Positions 17,379 to 27,061 of a DNA stretch of 32,828 nucleotides are shown piece by piece (positions within the stretch are counted from its first letter, which is position 1; the number at the start of each line of letters is the position of its first letter). Location of the stretch: NCBI GenBank assembly GCA_021158265.1, contig JAGGUY010000009.1:1-32828 (forward strand), in the 5' to 3' direction. The notes under the pieces are model-generated. The model had not been told where the DNA came from, made no database searches, and saw nothing but the letters and a program-made list of their open reading frames with translations. The DNA comes from Thermoprotei archaeon (lineage in GTDB: Archaea > Thermoproteota > Thermoprotei_A > EX4484-217-1). The translations under genes were made by a program, and so were the position numbers.

Positions 17379-17819
17379 ATGAGAAAAAGCTTCCTAAGAA
17401 ATAAGAAAGCACTATCTCCGATAATAGCAACACTATTGCTAGTTTCAATATCCATAGCCGGAGTATTAGTAGTGTACAGATTCATGAACACTGTAGCAAC
17501 AGCCTCAACAACAGTTCTAAGCTTACAAACAATAGATAAACAACTGAAGATACTTAGCGACGGATCAGCAGCATTTTATATTTCAACAAAGAACGTAGGA
17601 AATACAGAATTAAAAGTGATTGAGATTTCTATAGGCAACTTTACCGACACATTTGCAACACCTGAAGAATTAAGGTCAGGCGATACTTTCACCTACAGCA
17701 AAGTAATATCGCCAACTCAAGCAACTTTCGAAAGAGGATACGAGTACCCAGTAATAATAAAGGTTAAGACACCTGACGGAAGCGTAAAAGTATTCCAAGA
17801 GATAGTTAAAGCAGAGTAA
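17379..17819 (+). CDS. Archaeal type IV pilin-like protein
   Basis: Short basic leader and class III signal peptide NKKALSPIIATLLLVSISIAGVLVVYRF. Confidence 0.88.
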   Translation: MRKSFLRNKKALSPIIATLLLVSISIAGVLVVYRFMNTVATASTTVLSLQTIDKQLKILSDGSAAFYISTKNVGNTELKVIEISIGNFTDTFATPEELRSGDTFTYSKVISPTQATFERGYEYPVIIKVKTPDGSVKVFQEIVKAE

Positions 17820-17875
17820 GCATAGCCAACACTAATTAAGATAATAAAACAACTAACATTTTTTACATTACTTTT

Positions 17876-19372
17876 TTGGTGAATAAGAAAATGACGCTTA
17901 CTGAGGAAATTTCTGAAGATAAAATTTTACTAGAATACAATGTTGGTGAAGCACAAATACTTATCGTAGAAAGGGAGGGAAAAGGGTACTACATAGTTAA
18001 AGAACCCCAAATCTTTGGCGAAGCAAAAGAGCTTTACGACATGTTAACAGGATATCTCTATAGAAATTTAAAGCCCATTTTCATAGAGAAAGACCCTATA
18101 GGATACATCGAATCCGTACTTGAAGAAATAGCAGAAGAATTAGGTATAAAGTCTAAGTATGAAGAATACTATGATGTACTTCACTACTACATCGTCAGAG
18201 ATGTTGTAGGCTATGGCAAAATAGATGTGCTAATGAAAGATCCTAGGGTAGAGGAAATCGCAGTTGAAGGACCTGGAATACCTGTAGCAGTAGTTCATAG
18301 AGATATTTCGGAATTCTACTGGTTAGATACAAACATTTACTTTACAAATGAAGAAGAACTACGCTCCTTTATACAGAAACTTGCTCTAAAAACGGGAAAA
18401 CATATTTCAACAGCATATCCCATTCTAGAAGCTCGCCTACCCGAAGGACATAGAGTAGCTCTTACATTATCGAAGGAAGTTAGTGGTAGAGGCTCGAGTT
18501 TTGTGATTAGAAAGTTCCCAAATAGCCCATTAACAATAACGCATTTACTCATGCTTAAAACCCTAAGTCCTCTCGAAGCAGCGTATCTATGGCTTATTGT
18601 TGAAGCTCAAGGACTTGTTTTCATAATAGGAGCTATGGCTACAGGTAAAACATCACTACTTCAATCTCTAGCTACATTGATACCGCCCGATGCCAGAGTA
18701 ATAACAGTTGAAGACACACCAGAACTTCGTCTACCACATACTCACTGGGATCCCCTATACACTAGACGATCATATGTTCCAGGAGATTCATGGATTAACA
18801 TAGATCTTAACGACTTAGTCAAGTTTGCTTGGAGAAGAAGAGCGGAATACATAATCATAGGAGAGGTTAGAGGAGAAGAAGTTCAAGTACTTGTTCAAGC
18901 AGCAGCTAGTGGTCATGGAGGATTAACTACATTCCATGCGGATAATGTCGAATCAATGATTTTAAGATTGACATCTCCTCCACTTAATGTTAAACAGTCA
19001 TTCCTATCTCTTATTTGGTCCATAGTTGTTATGAGAAAGCTTAGAATTGCTACAACAGGAAGAGTTGTTAGAAGATTAACGGATATTTACGAAATCGTTG
19101 TTAATGGAGATAGGGTGGAGAAGATAAAAATTTTCTCTTGGGATCCAAAAACAGACACTCATAGACCTGACGATGTAGATGAAGTTTTAGAGAGAAGCTA
19201 TAGATTAAAGGTAATTGCCGAAAGATACGGTTTATCGGAAAGTGATATATGTAGGGAATTAAAAGAAAGACAAGGTTTTCTTGAAAAACTAGTTGAGGAT
19301 GAAGCTTTTGATTACGAGGTGGTTTCTGAAAGGCTATTTAAGTTCTATTATCAAAGGAGAGGGATTATGTAA
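17876..19372 (+). CDS. Type II/IV secretion system ATPase (GspE/VirB11 family)
   Basis: Walker A GAMATGKTS, GEVRGEEVQVLVQAAASGHGGLTTFHADNVESMILRL. Confidence 0.93.
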   Translation: MVNKKMTLTEEISEDKILLEYNVGEAQILIVEREGKGYYIVKEPQIFGEAKELYDMLTGYLYRNLKPIFIEKDPIGYIESVLEEIAEELGIKSKYEEYYDVLHYYIVRDVVGYGKIDVLMKDPRVEEIAVEGPGIPVAVVHRDISEFYWLDTNIYFTNEEELRSFIQKLALKTGKHISTAYPILEARLPEGHRVALTLSKEVSGRGSSFVIRKFPNSPLTITHLLMLKTLSPLEAAYLWLIVEAQGLVFIIGAMATGKTSLLQSLATLIPPDARVITVEDTPELRLPHTHWDPLYTRRSYVPGDSWINIDLNDLVKFAWRRRAEYIIIGEVRGEEVQVLVQAAASGHGGLTTFHADNVESMILRLTSPPLNVKQSFLSLIWSIVVMRKLRIATTGRVVRRLTDIYEIVVNGDRVEKIKIFSWDPKTDTHRPDDVDEVLERSYRLKVIAERYGLSESDICRELKERQGFLEKLVEDEAFDYEVVSERLFKFYYQRRGIM

Positions 19373-21051
19373 TGAAAAGGAAAAACATGTGTTCATTAGA
19401 AGCGAAGCTTTGTGCCTTAGTTCTCAAAAACAACTTATTAAAGAAAATAGTGTTCTTTCTCGATAAGAGGCTTTCATCAGATGCTTTAAAAGCGGGGTGT
19501 TATAACTCAACTATTAAGAAGCAGTGCATATTGCTTATTATATCACTAATTCTGCTCATACCCTCCTTTACCCTATTACTTATAGCGATTCTAAATAGCC
19601 TATACTTCCTCATAGTTCTATCATTTATTTTGCCGTTAATGCCTCAAGCTATATTTTACGCTTATTTAAAGAATCTTATGGCTAAAAGAAGCAATGGTTT
19701 AAGGAAGGAATTACCCTACTTCACACTATACATAGCAACTCTCCAGTCAGCTGGGATCCCCTTACACATGTCGCTGTATAAGGTAGCTAGAAGCAATACT
19801 TTTAAAAGCATTAGAAAAGAGGCCATGGTTTTTCTCAGAGATGTTAGACTCCTAGGTAAAGATCCTCTATCAGCTCTTGACGCGTTGGCAAAGAATAGTC
19901 CTTATAAGCAATTTCAAGACTTACTTTACGGTTATACTTCAATATATAAGAGCGGTGGAGACTTAGTAAGATATCTTCACGAAAAAGTTAAAGATTATTT
20001 TAAAGAACTAAGGTTTCAATGGAAAATGTTTGTTGAAAGAAGCATGGACTTAGGTGAATCGTTAACAGCATTTTTCACAGTTTCAATAATGATTATTCTT
20101 TTAGCTTCTTTAATACTTTCTAAAGGATTTATACCTATGATTATCCTATTAAATTTCATTATTCTACCAGTAGCATTCATATTATCGCTTATGCTTATAG
20201 AGTCCTTAATTCCCGAAAATATATTCTACATAAGCATTTCAAAGGAGCACATACTACTAAGTCTTGCTCTATCTCTAACATTTTTTATTATAACAAACTA
20301 TGTGTTGAATGATTATTTACTTGCCATAGTTGCAGCACTTTCAACATTTGCTTTATCTTATGGTATAACGTATAAGCTTAAGGAGAAAACCCTAAGAGAT
20401 ATTGAAAATGGATTACCGAAGCTCTTAAGAGATATAACCGAGTTTAGAAAGCTTGGATTTACGCCCGCCCAAGCAATTGTAAGGCTTGTAACATTCCGCA
20501 AATACAATAAGAACCTTGATAAGTATCTTAATAAGGTGGCTATGAATATTAGAGCTGGCCTTGGCTTTAGAGAACTTCCTAAAACCGGCTCATGGCTTTT
20601 CGACTATACAATGTTTATCTTAAGAGAAATTGAGGAAAGCGGTGGAGGAACACCGGCAATTCTCGAAAATCTTACGCAACATGTTTCTGACGTTATGCAG
20701 TTTAGAAGGGAAGCCAGAAGCTCCCTAAGACTTTACGAAATACTGGCTTACATTACACCACTTATTTTGATATTTTCGCTCTTTCTAACACTTAAGCTCA
20801 TAAGTTTAGTGTCCTTTTCAGAAATAGCCTTGCTTTTATCAAGTTTGGGAATAACTTTAGAGAAATCCATTATTTCAATGCTTAAAATAACAATCATTGA
20901 AGCTTCCCTTATACTTTCACTATTAACAAGTAAAATTATTGACTTAACATTGAAAAATACCTTAAGAGCTTCAATAGTCTTGCTTGTTTCGCTCATAAGC
21001 TTCCTTATAGTACCTAGTATTGTGGATATGCTTGTAAAGGCAACTATTTAG
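19372..21051 (+). CDS. Type IV pilus assembly membrane protein TadC/GspF-like
   Basis: Polytopic, two GspF-type repeats (ELPYFTLYIATLQSAGIPLHMSLY; GLPKLLRDITEFRKLGFTPAQAIVRL); adjacent to the ATPase. Confidence 0.88.
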   Translation: MKRKNMCSLEAKLCALVLKNNLLKKIVFFLDKRLSSDALKAGCYNSTIKKQCILLIISLILLIPSFTLLLIAILNSLYFLIVLSFILPLMPQAIFYAYLKNLMAKRSNGLRKELPYFTLYIATLQSAGIPLHMSLYKVARSNTFKSIRKEAMVFLRDVRLLGKDPLSALDALAKNSPYKQFQDLLYGYTSIYKSGGDLVRYLHEKVKDYFKELRFQWKMFVERSMDLGESLTAFFTVSIMIILLASLILSKGFIPMIILLNFIILPVAFILSLMLIESLIPENIFYISISKEHILLSLALSLTFFIITNYVLNDYLLAIVAALSTFALSYGITYKLKEKTLRDIENGLPKLLRDITEFRKLGFTPAQAIVRLVTFRKYNKNLDKYLNKVAMNIRAGLGFRELPKTGSWLFDYTMFILREIEESGGGTPAILENLTQHVSDVMQFRREARSSLRLYEILAYITPLILIFSLFLTLKLISLVSFSEIALLLSSLGITLEKSIISMLKITIIEASLILSLLTSKIIDLTLKNTLRASIVLLVSLISFLIVPSIVDMLVKATI

Positions 21052-23776
21052 TAGTTCTCATGTACTCTAAAACTCTTTCATAGAGCTTTCTAAGTAATGC
21101 TCTCCTATCCTCCATAAGAACTACGTCAGAGTACCCTTGAAGAACTATGTTATGGGCAAACGGGCTAGGCACAGGTTTGCCGGTAATAATCCTAACTTCT
21201 ATCTCTCCCGCCTCCATCTTCTTAAGAACCTCTTTAGCATGCTTAATATCCATAAAGTCCTCTAAAATTTCACGATATGTTTCCTTAAGCACGGGAAAGT
21301 CCTTTATCTCCTCAACCACCTTCAGTAAGTTTTGGGCGTTAAGTTGTAGTCTATGGACTGACTTTTCTCTGCCCATGTATCTTTTAAGTATCATGAATGA
21401 TCGTTGAGCGCAATGTCTAAATCTTCGTTTAAGAAGCTCCGTATTCTTTAGAGCTCTCCTTAATATCTCGTCAATATTCGTCGATTTCACCTTACTAAGT
21501 AGGTTAGTTATTATAGTTTGTGATAAATTGATATTAGTTATCGTTAGCATAAATCCGTTATCTGTAACGGTTACTTTAACATTGGAGCCTGCTAGATTCG
21601 AGAGAACGTATGCGTATGCTCTACTTAACGCGTCATTAACTCTTCTACCAAATAATGTATGAAACACTATATTGATCTTAGAACCTTCATCAAACACTTC
21701 AATTAAGATCAACTTATCGTTTGGAACAATGCCTTGAGTAAAACGATATTGTTCTAGAATGTACTTATAAATGTCTTTAGCAACATGTTCCTCAACATAG
21801 TAATGCTCCATTATGAACCTTAAGATTTCCCCTTCGCTTTTTCCCTCATCTATCATGCTGGCTATCTTCCTTCTAAATTCACCAACAAGCAAAGCTGAAT
21901 CGTAAGATAGCGGTAACATTTCACTAAACCAGGTAGGTACGGTAGGTCTTTCTCCCTCTACAGGTTTAACTAAGGCTAATGAACCGTAGCTCCTTATGAA
22001 CTTATATGTTCTCCCGCCTAGGACGAAAATATCTCCTGGTAAAAGTATCTGTAGAAATTGCTCATCTATTGTACCTATGTATTTTCCATTATCCGAAATT
22101 ACAGTTATTTTAGCTTCATCAGGTATTGTTCCACTATTCATGTAATATATCATTCGCGTCTTTCCTCTCCCCTTTCTACCGAAGACTCCTTCTTCCTCAT
22201 CTAACCATATTTTAGCATAAACTCTTTGATGCTCAAGATTAACAAGCTTTCCACTTAAGTATTTAAGTACGCTCATGAAATCATTAAACGATAAGGTATG
22301 GTAATTATAGCTTCTCCTAACAAGCCTAAATGCTTCATCAACTTTCCATTTCCTCTCGAGAGCCATTCCAACAATGTGTTGCGCTAGAACATCTAGCGGG
22401 TTTTTAGGTATTCTAACATTGTCTATTCTCCTCTCTAAAGCAGCTTTAGCTAGAACTGTACATTCAACTAGGTCATCTCTATCTACAACTACAATTATCC
22501 CTTTGCTAACGTTGCTTAGTTTATGTCCAGCTCTACCTATTCTCTGAAGAAGTCTACTAACACTTTTAGGGCTACTAAGTAGAACTACAACATCAATGTA
22601 TCCTATGTCTATTCCTAACTCTAATGAGGTTGAGCAAACAACTACTTTAAGTTCTCCACGTTTCAGTTTTTCTTCAACGTTCAGCCTTAAGTCCCTACTT
22701 AAGCTACTATGGTGTGCTTCTATTTTATCGGCGTCGAGAACATTGTTTTCCTTAAACATTTTTCTAAGCTTAAAGACTACTCGTTCAGTAGCACTACGGG
22801 TATTTGTGAAAACAAGTGTCGTTCTATGCTTAAGTACTATGTCTTTAAGTGTTGAATAAATTGCTTCACTAATTTCACTAGCTGATGCTGTTGCAATATT
22901 TTTAAGAGGACTAACAACTCTTATTTCAAAAGGTTTTGCAAATCTAGCATCAACAATCTTACACTTTCTCGGCCTACCGTTATCTTCGAAACCTACAAGG
23001 AACTTCGCTACTTCATCTAGGGGCGCTATTGTTGCGCTTAAACCTATCCTTATAAGCCTATGTCCAACGAAATTCTCTAGCCTCTCTATTGCTAAGCTTA
23101 AATGTGCTCCTCTCTTACTACTGCATAACTCATGTATTTCATCAACAATAACCCATTTAACATTCCTAAGAGTTTCCCTAAATCTAGGAGCAACAAGCGC
23201 TATTGAGAAGCTTTCGGGAGTAGTAATGAGTATATGTGGTGGTATTTTTATCATACGCTGCTTTTCATAAGGTTTTGTATCACTAGTTCTAACAGCAACT
23301 CTTATCTCCGGAATTTCATAGCCAAGCTTCCTAGCTACATCAGATATTTCCTTAAGAGGCTCTATCAGATTCCGTTTCATATCATTATTTAAAGCTCTTA
23401 ACGGACTAACATAAACAACATAAACGTGATCCTCTAACTTACCTTCCTCACCAAGCTTAAATAGTTCATCAAGTATCCCTAAGAATGCAGCTAAGGTTTT
23501 TCCCGTACCTGTAGGTGAAGATATGAGTACATTATTTCCCTTCTTAATCTCAGGTATTGCTAATAGCTGAGCTGGGGTAAAACTACTATACTTACGTTTA
23601 AACCATTCTGCAACATAAGGTCTAAGAAGAGATAAAACTTCTTCATTCGTATATTGCTCATGAACATACTCTAAACTATCTTCAACTGTTTTAAACATGC
23701 CTTCTACTTCGGTTTCCTTAGTTTCAATGTAAAGGTCCTTTAAGTCTAATGTCACCCCATATACTACTTGCTTCAA
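21044..23776 (-). CDS. lhr: Lhr-type ATP-dependent helicase
   Basis: FTPAQLLAIPEIKKGNNVLISSPTGTGKT, VDEIHELCSSKRGAHLSLAIERL, GLSATIAP, STSLELGIDIGYIDVVVLLSSPKSVSRLLQRIGRAGH. Start may be Met27 (23698), which removes the overlap with the upstream gene. Confidence 0.94.
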   Translation of the reverse strand: MKQVVYGVTLDLKDLYIETKETEVEGMFKTVEDSLEYVHEQYTNEEVLSLLRPYVAEWFKRKYSSFTPAQLLAIPEIKKGNNVLISSPTGTGKTLAAFLGILDELFKLGEEGKLEDHVYVVYVSPLRALNNDMKRNLIEPLKEISDVARKLGYEIPEIRVAVRTSDTKPYEKQRMIKIPPHILITTPESFSIALVAPRFRETLRNVKWVIVDEIHELCSSKRGAHLSLAIERLENFVGHRLIRIGLSATIAPLDEVAKFLVGFEDNGRPRKCKIVDARFAKPFEIRVVSPLKNIATASASEISEAIYSTLKDIVLKHRTTLVFTNTRSATERVVFKLRKMFKENNVLDADKIEAHHSSLSRDLRLNVEEKLKRGELKVVVCSTSLELGIDIGYIDVVVLLSSPKSVSRLLQRIGRAGHKLSNVSKGIIVVVDRDDLVECTVLAKAALERRIDNVRIPKNPLDVLAQHIVGMALERKWKVDEAFRLVRRSYNYHTLSFNDFMSVLKYLSGKLVNLEHQRVYAKIWLDEEEGVFGRKGRGKTRMIYYMNSGTIPDEAKITVISDNGKYIGTIDEQFLQILLPGDIFVLGGRTYKFIRSYGSLALVKPVEGERPTVPTWFSEMLPLSYDSALLVGEFRRKIASMIDEGKSEGEILRFIMEHYYVEEHVAKDIYKYILEQYRFTQGIVPNDKLILIEVFDEGSKINIVFHTLFGRRVNDALSRAYAYVLSNLAGSNVKVTVTDNGFMLTITNINLSQTIITNLLSKVKSTNIDEILRRALKNTELLKRRFRHCAQRSFMILKRYMGREKSVHRLQLNAQNLLKVVEEIKDFPVLKETYREILEDFMDIKHAKEVLKKMEAGEIEVRIITGKPVPSPFAHNIVLQGYSDVVLMEDRRALLRKLYERVLEYMRTTK

Positions 23777-24104
23777 TAAGCCATCCAGCTAGGATTCTAG
23801 CTATCCTTCTTCTAGCATCCTCCAAACCATACTCTACATTATAAACTTCTTTTAACGCTTTAGCCGCTACCTCAGCATCAACCCTACCTAGCATGTATTC
23901 TTCAAGCTCGTTGAGAAGCTCAATTAGACTGATTATTCTTCTTTTGGAAAGCACTTCCAATAAGTAATCGAAATCTTCATTCTTTAACGTAGCATTTTCA
24001 GCTATACTCTTATCTATGCTTTTCGCTAACTCCCAATACTTAAAAAGAGGCTCATAATCTCCAACGATATCTCCGCTTGCTAATAGTGGTTTCCTCCTAC
24101 CCAT
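23724..24104 (-). CDS. Conserved-looking hypothetical protein upstream of lhr
   Basis: 126 aa charged helical ORF in the same orientation, adjacent to or overlapping lhr. Confidence 0.65.
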   Translation of the reverse strand: MGRRKPLLASGDIVGDYEPLFKYWELAKSIDKSIAENATLKNEDFDYLLEVLSKRRIISLIELLNELEEYMLGRVDAEVAAKALKEVYNVEYGLEDARRRIARILAGWLIEASSIWGDIRLKGPLH

Positions 24105-24189
24105 GCTTTCAAAGCACCTATTAGAGAATACTTAAAATAAGCTAGGTTATAAGCTAAACTGTAGCCAAAAGAATCTAGGGCTTAAAGGG

Positions 24190-24864
24190 ATGAGTAAGCT
24201 GAAAATAGCCATCTTAGATTTAGATATGACACTGGTAAACACAATATACAGATTCTATATTGTCTATAATAGGGTTAGGAAAAACTTTGGACTATACGAA
24301 ATAGGCTTCAAAGAATTCGTGGAGAACTTCAAGGAAGATAGGCTTACAGAAATACTTAATCCGCTTTCAGAAAGTGAGAGAGAACATTTTTGGAAGAAAT
24401 TTAGAAGGACATATAGTGGCTTCATTAGCCCATATGATAGACCATATTGTGGTGCTAAAGAAACTTTAAGATACCTTAAAGGTAAAGGCTTAAGTGTTAT
24501 AGTGTCTACTGGAAGAGAAACCGAACCTGAAGAAATATGGAAGGAACTTCGACATTTTAAACTAAACCCTTACGTGGATGAAGTATACACTCTTGCGCAA
24601 CAGGATCCTTCAGAGGAAGATCTTCTATTCTCAAGAAAAGGCATACTATCGCTTATTTTAAGAAAACATCAAGTAAGCGGTGATGAAACAATATTCGTAG
24701 CAGACTACTGGGTTGATATGGAAGCAGGTAGAAAAGCAGGAGTAATTACAATAGGTGTTCTAACGGGGCTTAAAAGCGAAGAACTCTTAAAAGCTCATGG
24801 AGCACACTATGTGATTAAAGGTATTTGGGAGCTTCCCAATTTACTTAGCAATGTTTCTCCTTAA
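24190..24864 (+). CDS. HAD superfamily hydrolase
   Basis: ILDLDMTLVNT (DxDxT), VSTGRETE, VADYWVDMEAGRKAGVITIGVLTG. Confidence 0.88.
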   Translation: MSKLKIAILDLDMTLVNTIYRFYIVYNRVRKNFGLYEIGFKEFVENFKEDRLTEILNPLSESEREHFWKKFRRTYSGFISPYDRPYCGAKETLRYLKGKGLSVIVSTGRETEPEEIWKELRHFKLNPYVDEVYTLAQQDPSEEDLLFSRKGILSLILRKHQVSGDETIFVADYWVDMEAGRKAGVITIGVLTGLKSEELLKAHGAHYVIKGIWELPNLLSNVSP

Positions 24865-25038
24865 AATAATCGTGAAGATTAATGACGCAATAAACCATAA
24901 GATTAAGAACATATAGTCAAGAATTTCTCTTTCAAACAATATGAGTTTAATGAGTGTAAGCATAGTGTTGACTACTGAAACAATTAGTACGAAAAACAGC
25001 ATTAACCTATATAGTTTCCTCAAAGAATCTTCAGACAT
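24841..25038 (-). CDS. Small membrane protein, unknown
   Basis: 65 aa with two hydrophobic segments; occupies an otherwise empty gap. Confidence 0.5.
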   Translation of the reverse strand: MSEDSLRKLYRLMLFFVLIVSVVNTMLTLIKLILFEREILDYMFLILWFIASLIFTIILRRNIAK

Positions 25039-25125
25039 TATTTACCTCATCAAAATAGCTTAAACCAAGCATCTTAAATAGTTTTAGTAGTTACGAACTA
25101 TTGGAACACTTAAATGGTGAATTGA

Positions 25126-26199
25126 ATGGCAAAGCCTATTGTGGAAAGAGTAAGAGAAATTATTGAAAAAAGAAATGTTGACTGCTTACTCTTCACAGAT
25201 CTCTCCAACATATTCTACATCTCAAGGTTCAAGGGATTTGAAGGAATAGCATTAATTGTTCCTAAAGATGGAGCCCCAAAACTTTATGTTCCAAAATTAG
25301 AGTATGAAAGAGCCCTAGAGGAATCCAAAAATACTGAAGTACACGTCTATGAGGAAAGATTTGAAAAGACAATTAAGGAAGCTTTAGAGGAATGTAAATG
25401 TAATAAGGTAGGTTTACCTTACTATAAAGTTAGCTTCTGGCTAATATCTGCTCTTTCAAAGAACAACGGCAATATAAAATTCGTGGACATTTCGAAGGAC
25501 ATTATGAATGTGAGATCTGTAAAAACATTTGAAGAAATAAATGCTATTAAGAAGGCAATAAAAATAACTGAAATAGGCTTCGCTGTAGCTCTCGAATCTC
25601 TTAGAGAAGGTATTAGAGAGTTAGAGCTAGCTGCTAAAATAGAATACGCATTTAAAACTAATGGAGGTCTTGAAGTAGCGTTTCCGAGCATAATAGCTTC
25701 CGGCGCAAATTCTGCATTGCCTCATGCGATAGCGTCTACGAAGCCTATTAGGAAAGGGGAGCTTATAGTTGTAGATATAGGAGCTAAATATGAAGGATAC
25801 TGCGGAGACTTAACAAGAACACTGAGTTTAGGAAGCGTAAGCGAAAAGCTTAAAGACATTTTCTACGCTGTTCTCGAAGCTCAAAAAGAAGCTATAAGGA
25901 ATATTAGACCGGGAATTAAGGCTTCAGAAGCCGACTCTATAGCGAGAAATGTGCTTAAAGAGTATGGTTATGAAAAATACTTTATCCACTCATTAGGACA
26001 CGGCATAGGTGTTGACGTACATGAGTTTCCTAGGTTAAGCTCCAAATCCGATGAAATATTAAAGCCCGGAATGGTGGTGACTGTAGAGCCAGGGGTCTAC
26101 ATTAAGGGATTAGGAGGGGTAAGAATAGAAGACGACGTTTTAATAACAGAATCCGGAAATACCATACTATCAACTTATCCAAGAGACCTAATAGTTTAG
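25126..26199 (+). CDS. pepQ: M24 family Xaa-Pro peptidase
   Basis: VVDIGAKYEGYCGDLTRT, HSLGHGIGVDVHEFP, VEPGVYIKGLGGVRIEDDVLI. Confidence 0.93.
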   Translation: MAKPIVERVREIIEKRNVDCLLFTDLSNIFYISRFKGFEGIALIVPKDGAPKLYVPKLEYERALEESKNTEVHVYEERFEKTIKEALEECKCNKVGLPYYKVSFWLISALSKNNGNIKFVDISKDIMNVRSVKTFEEINAIKKAIKITEIGFAVALESLREGIRELELAAKIEYAFKTNGGLEVAFPSIIASGANSALPHAIASTKPIRKGELIVVDIGAKYEGYCGDLTRTLSLGSVSEKLKDIFYAVLEAQKEAIRNIRPGIKASEADSIARNVLKEYGYEKYFIHSLGHGIGVDVHEFPRLSSKSDEILKPGMVVTVEPGVYIKGLGGVRIEDDVLITESGNTILSTYPRDLIV

Positions 26200-26212
26200 T
26201 CGGTGACCTAAT

Positions 26213-27061
26213 ATGAGCTATGACCTAAAAACCCTAGCTTCAATAACTATTGAAGCTGCCAAGACAGCTTCGCAATGGCTAAGGGACATTCAAGGTAACG
26301 AATACTTTACCGAGTTCGTTAAATGGAGTAAGGAAGACGTTACTAGAAGATTCGATATTGAATCCGAAAATGTAATTCTTGACGTTTTCAGAAGGGAACA
26401 TGTTAATGCACTATTTGTTAGTGAAGAATTTGGATGCAAGGCGTTCAGCACAGAACCAGAATATATTGTCATAATAGACCCATTAGATGGAAGCAACAAT
26501 TACACCGCAAATATACCATACGCTACAGTAAGCATTGCAGTAGCTAAGTACTCTAAAAAAGCAACATTAAAGGATATTTTAATAGGTGTTGTTTCTGAAA
26601 TATTTAGGGAAAACATTTACTATGCAATTAAGGGCTATGGGGCTCTTGAAAACGGTAAAGAACTTATTAAACCTAAAAACATAGGGCCGCCGTTTATTTT
26701 CGGCTATTTAAATTACGAATCATACGATGTATTTAAGGAGTTAGAAAAAGAGTTTGGAGCATTTAAGCTTAGAAGCTTAGGTTCAGCAAGCTTAGACATA
26801 GTGTATGTAGCAAAATCCGTTGCAGGAATATTTCTTGATCTAAGATCTAAGCTTAGAAATGTTGACGTTGCGGCAGCTCTTCTAATACTAAATGAAGCTG
26901 GAGGTAAAGCTAAAAGTTACCACTTAAACCTATACGATGTACCGATAACTAGTGTTGAAAAAATATATTCGATCGCAACCTTCAGTAAGGAGTGGGGGCT
27001 AAAGTACGAAAACATTATCGATAATATTGTGAACTCTGCTTTCCGGGTGAGGAAGCATTAG
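26213..27061 (+). CDS. Inositol monophosphatase / FBPase-family phosphatase
   Basis: VSEEFG, IIDPLDGSNNYTANIPYATVSIAV, DVAAALLILNEAGGK. Confidence 0.9.
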   Translation: MSYDLKTLASITIEAAKTASQWLRDIQGNEYFTEFVKWSKEDVTRRFDIESENVILDVFRREHVNALFVSEEFGCKAFSTEPEYIVIIDPLDGSNNYTANIPYATVSIAVAKYSKKATLKDILIGVVSEIFRENIYYAIKGYGALENGKELIKPKNIGPPFIFGYLNYESYDVFKELEKEFGAFKLRSLGSASLDIVYVAKSVAGIFLDLRSKLRNVDVAAALLILNEAGGKAKSYHLNLYDVPITSVEKIYSIATFSKEWGLKYENIIDNIVNSAFRVRKH

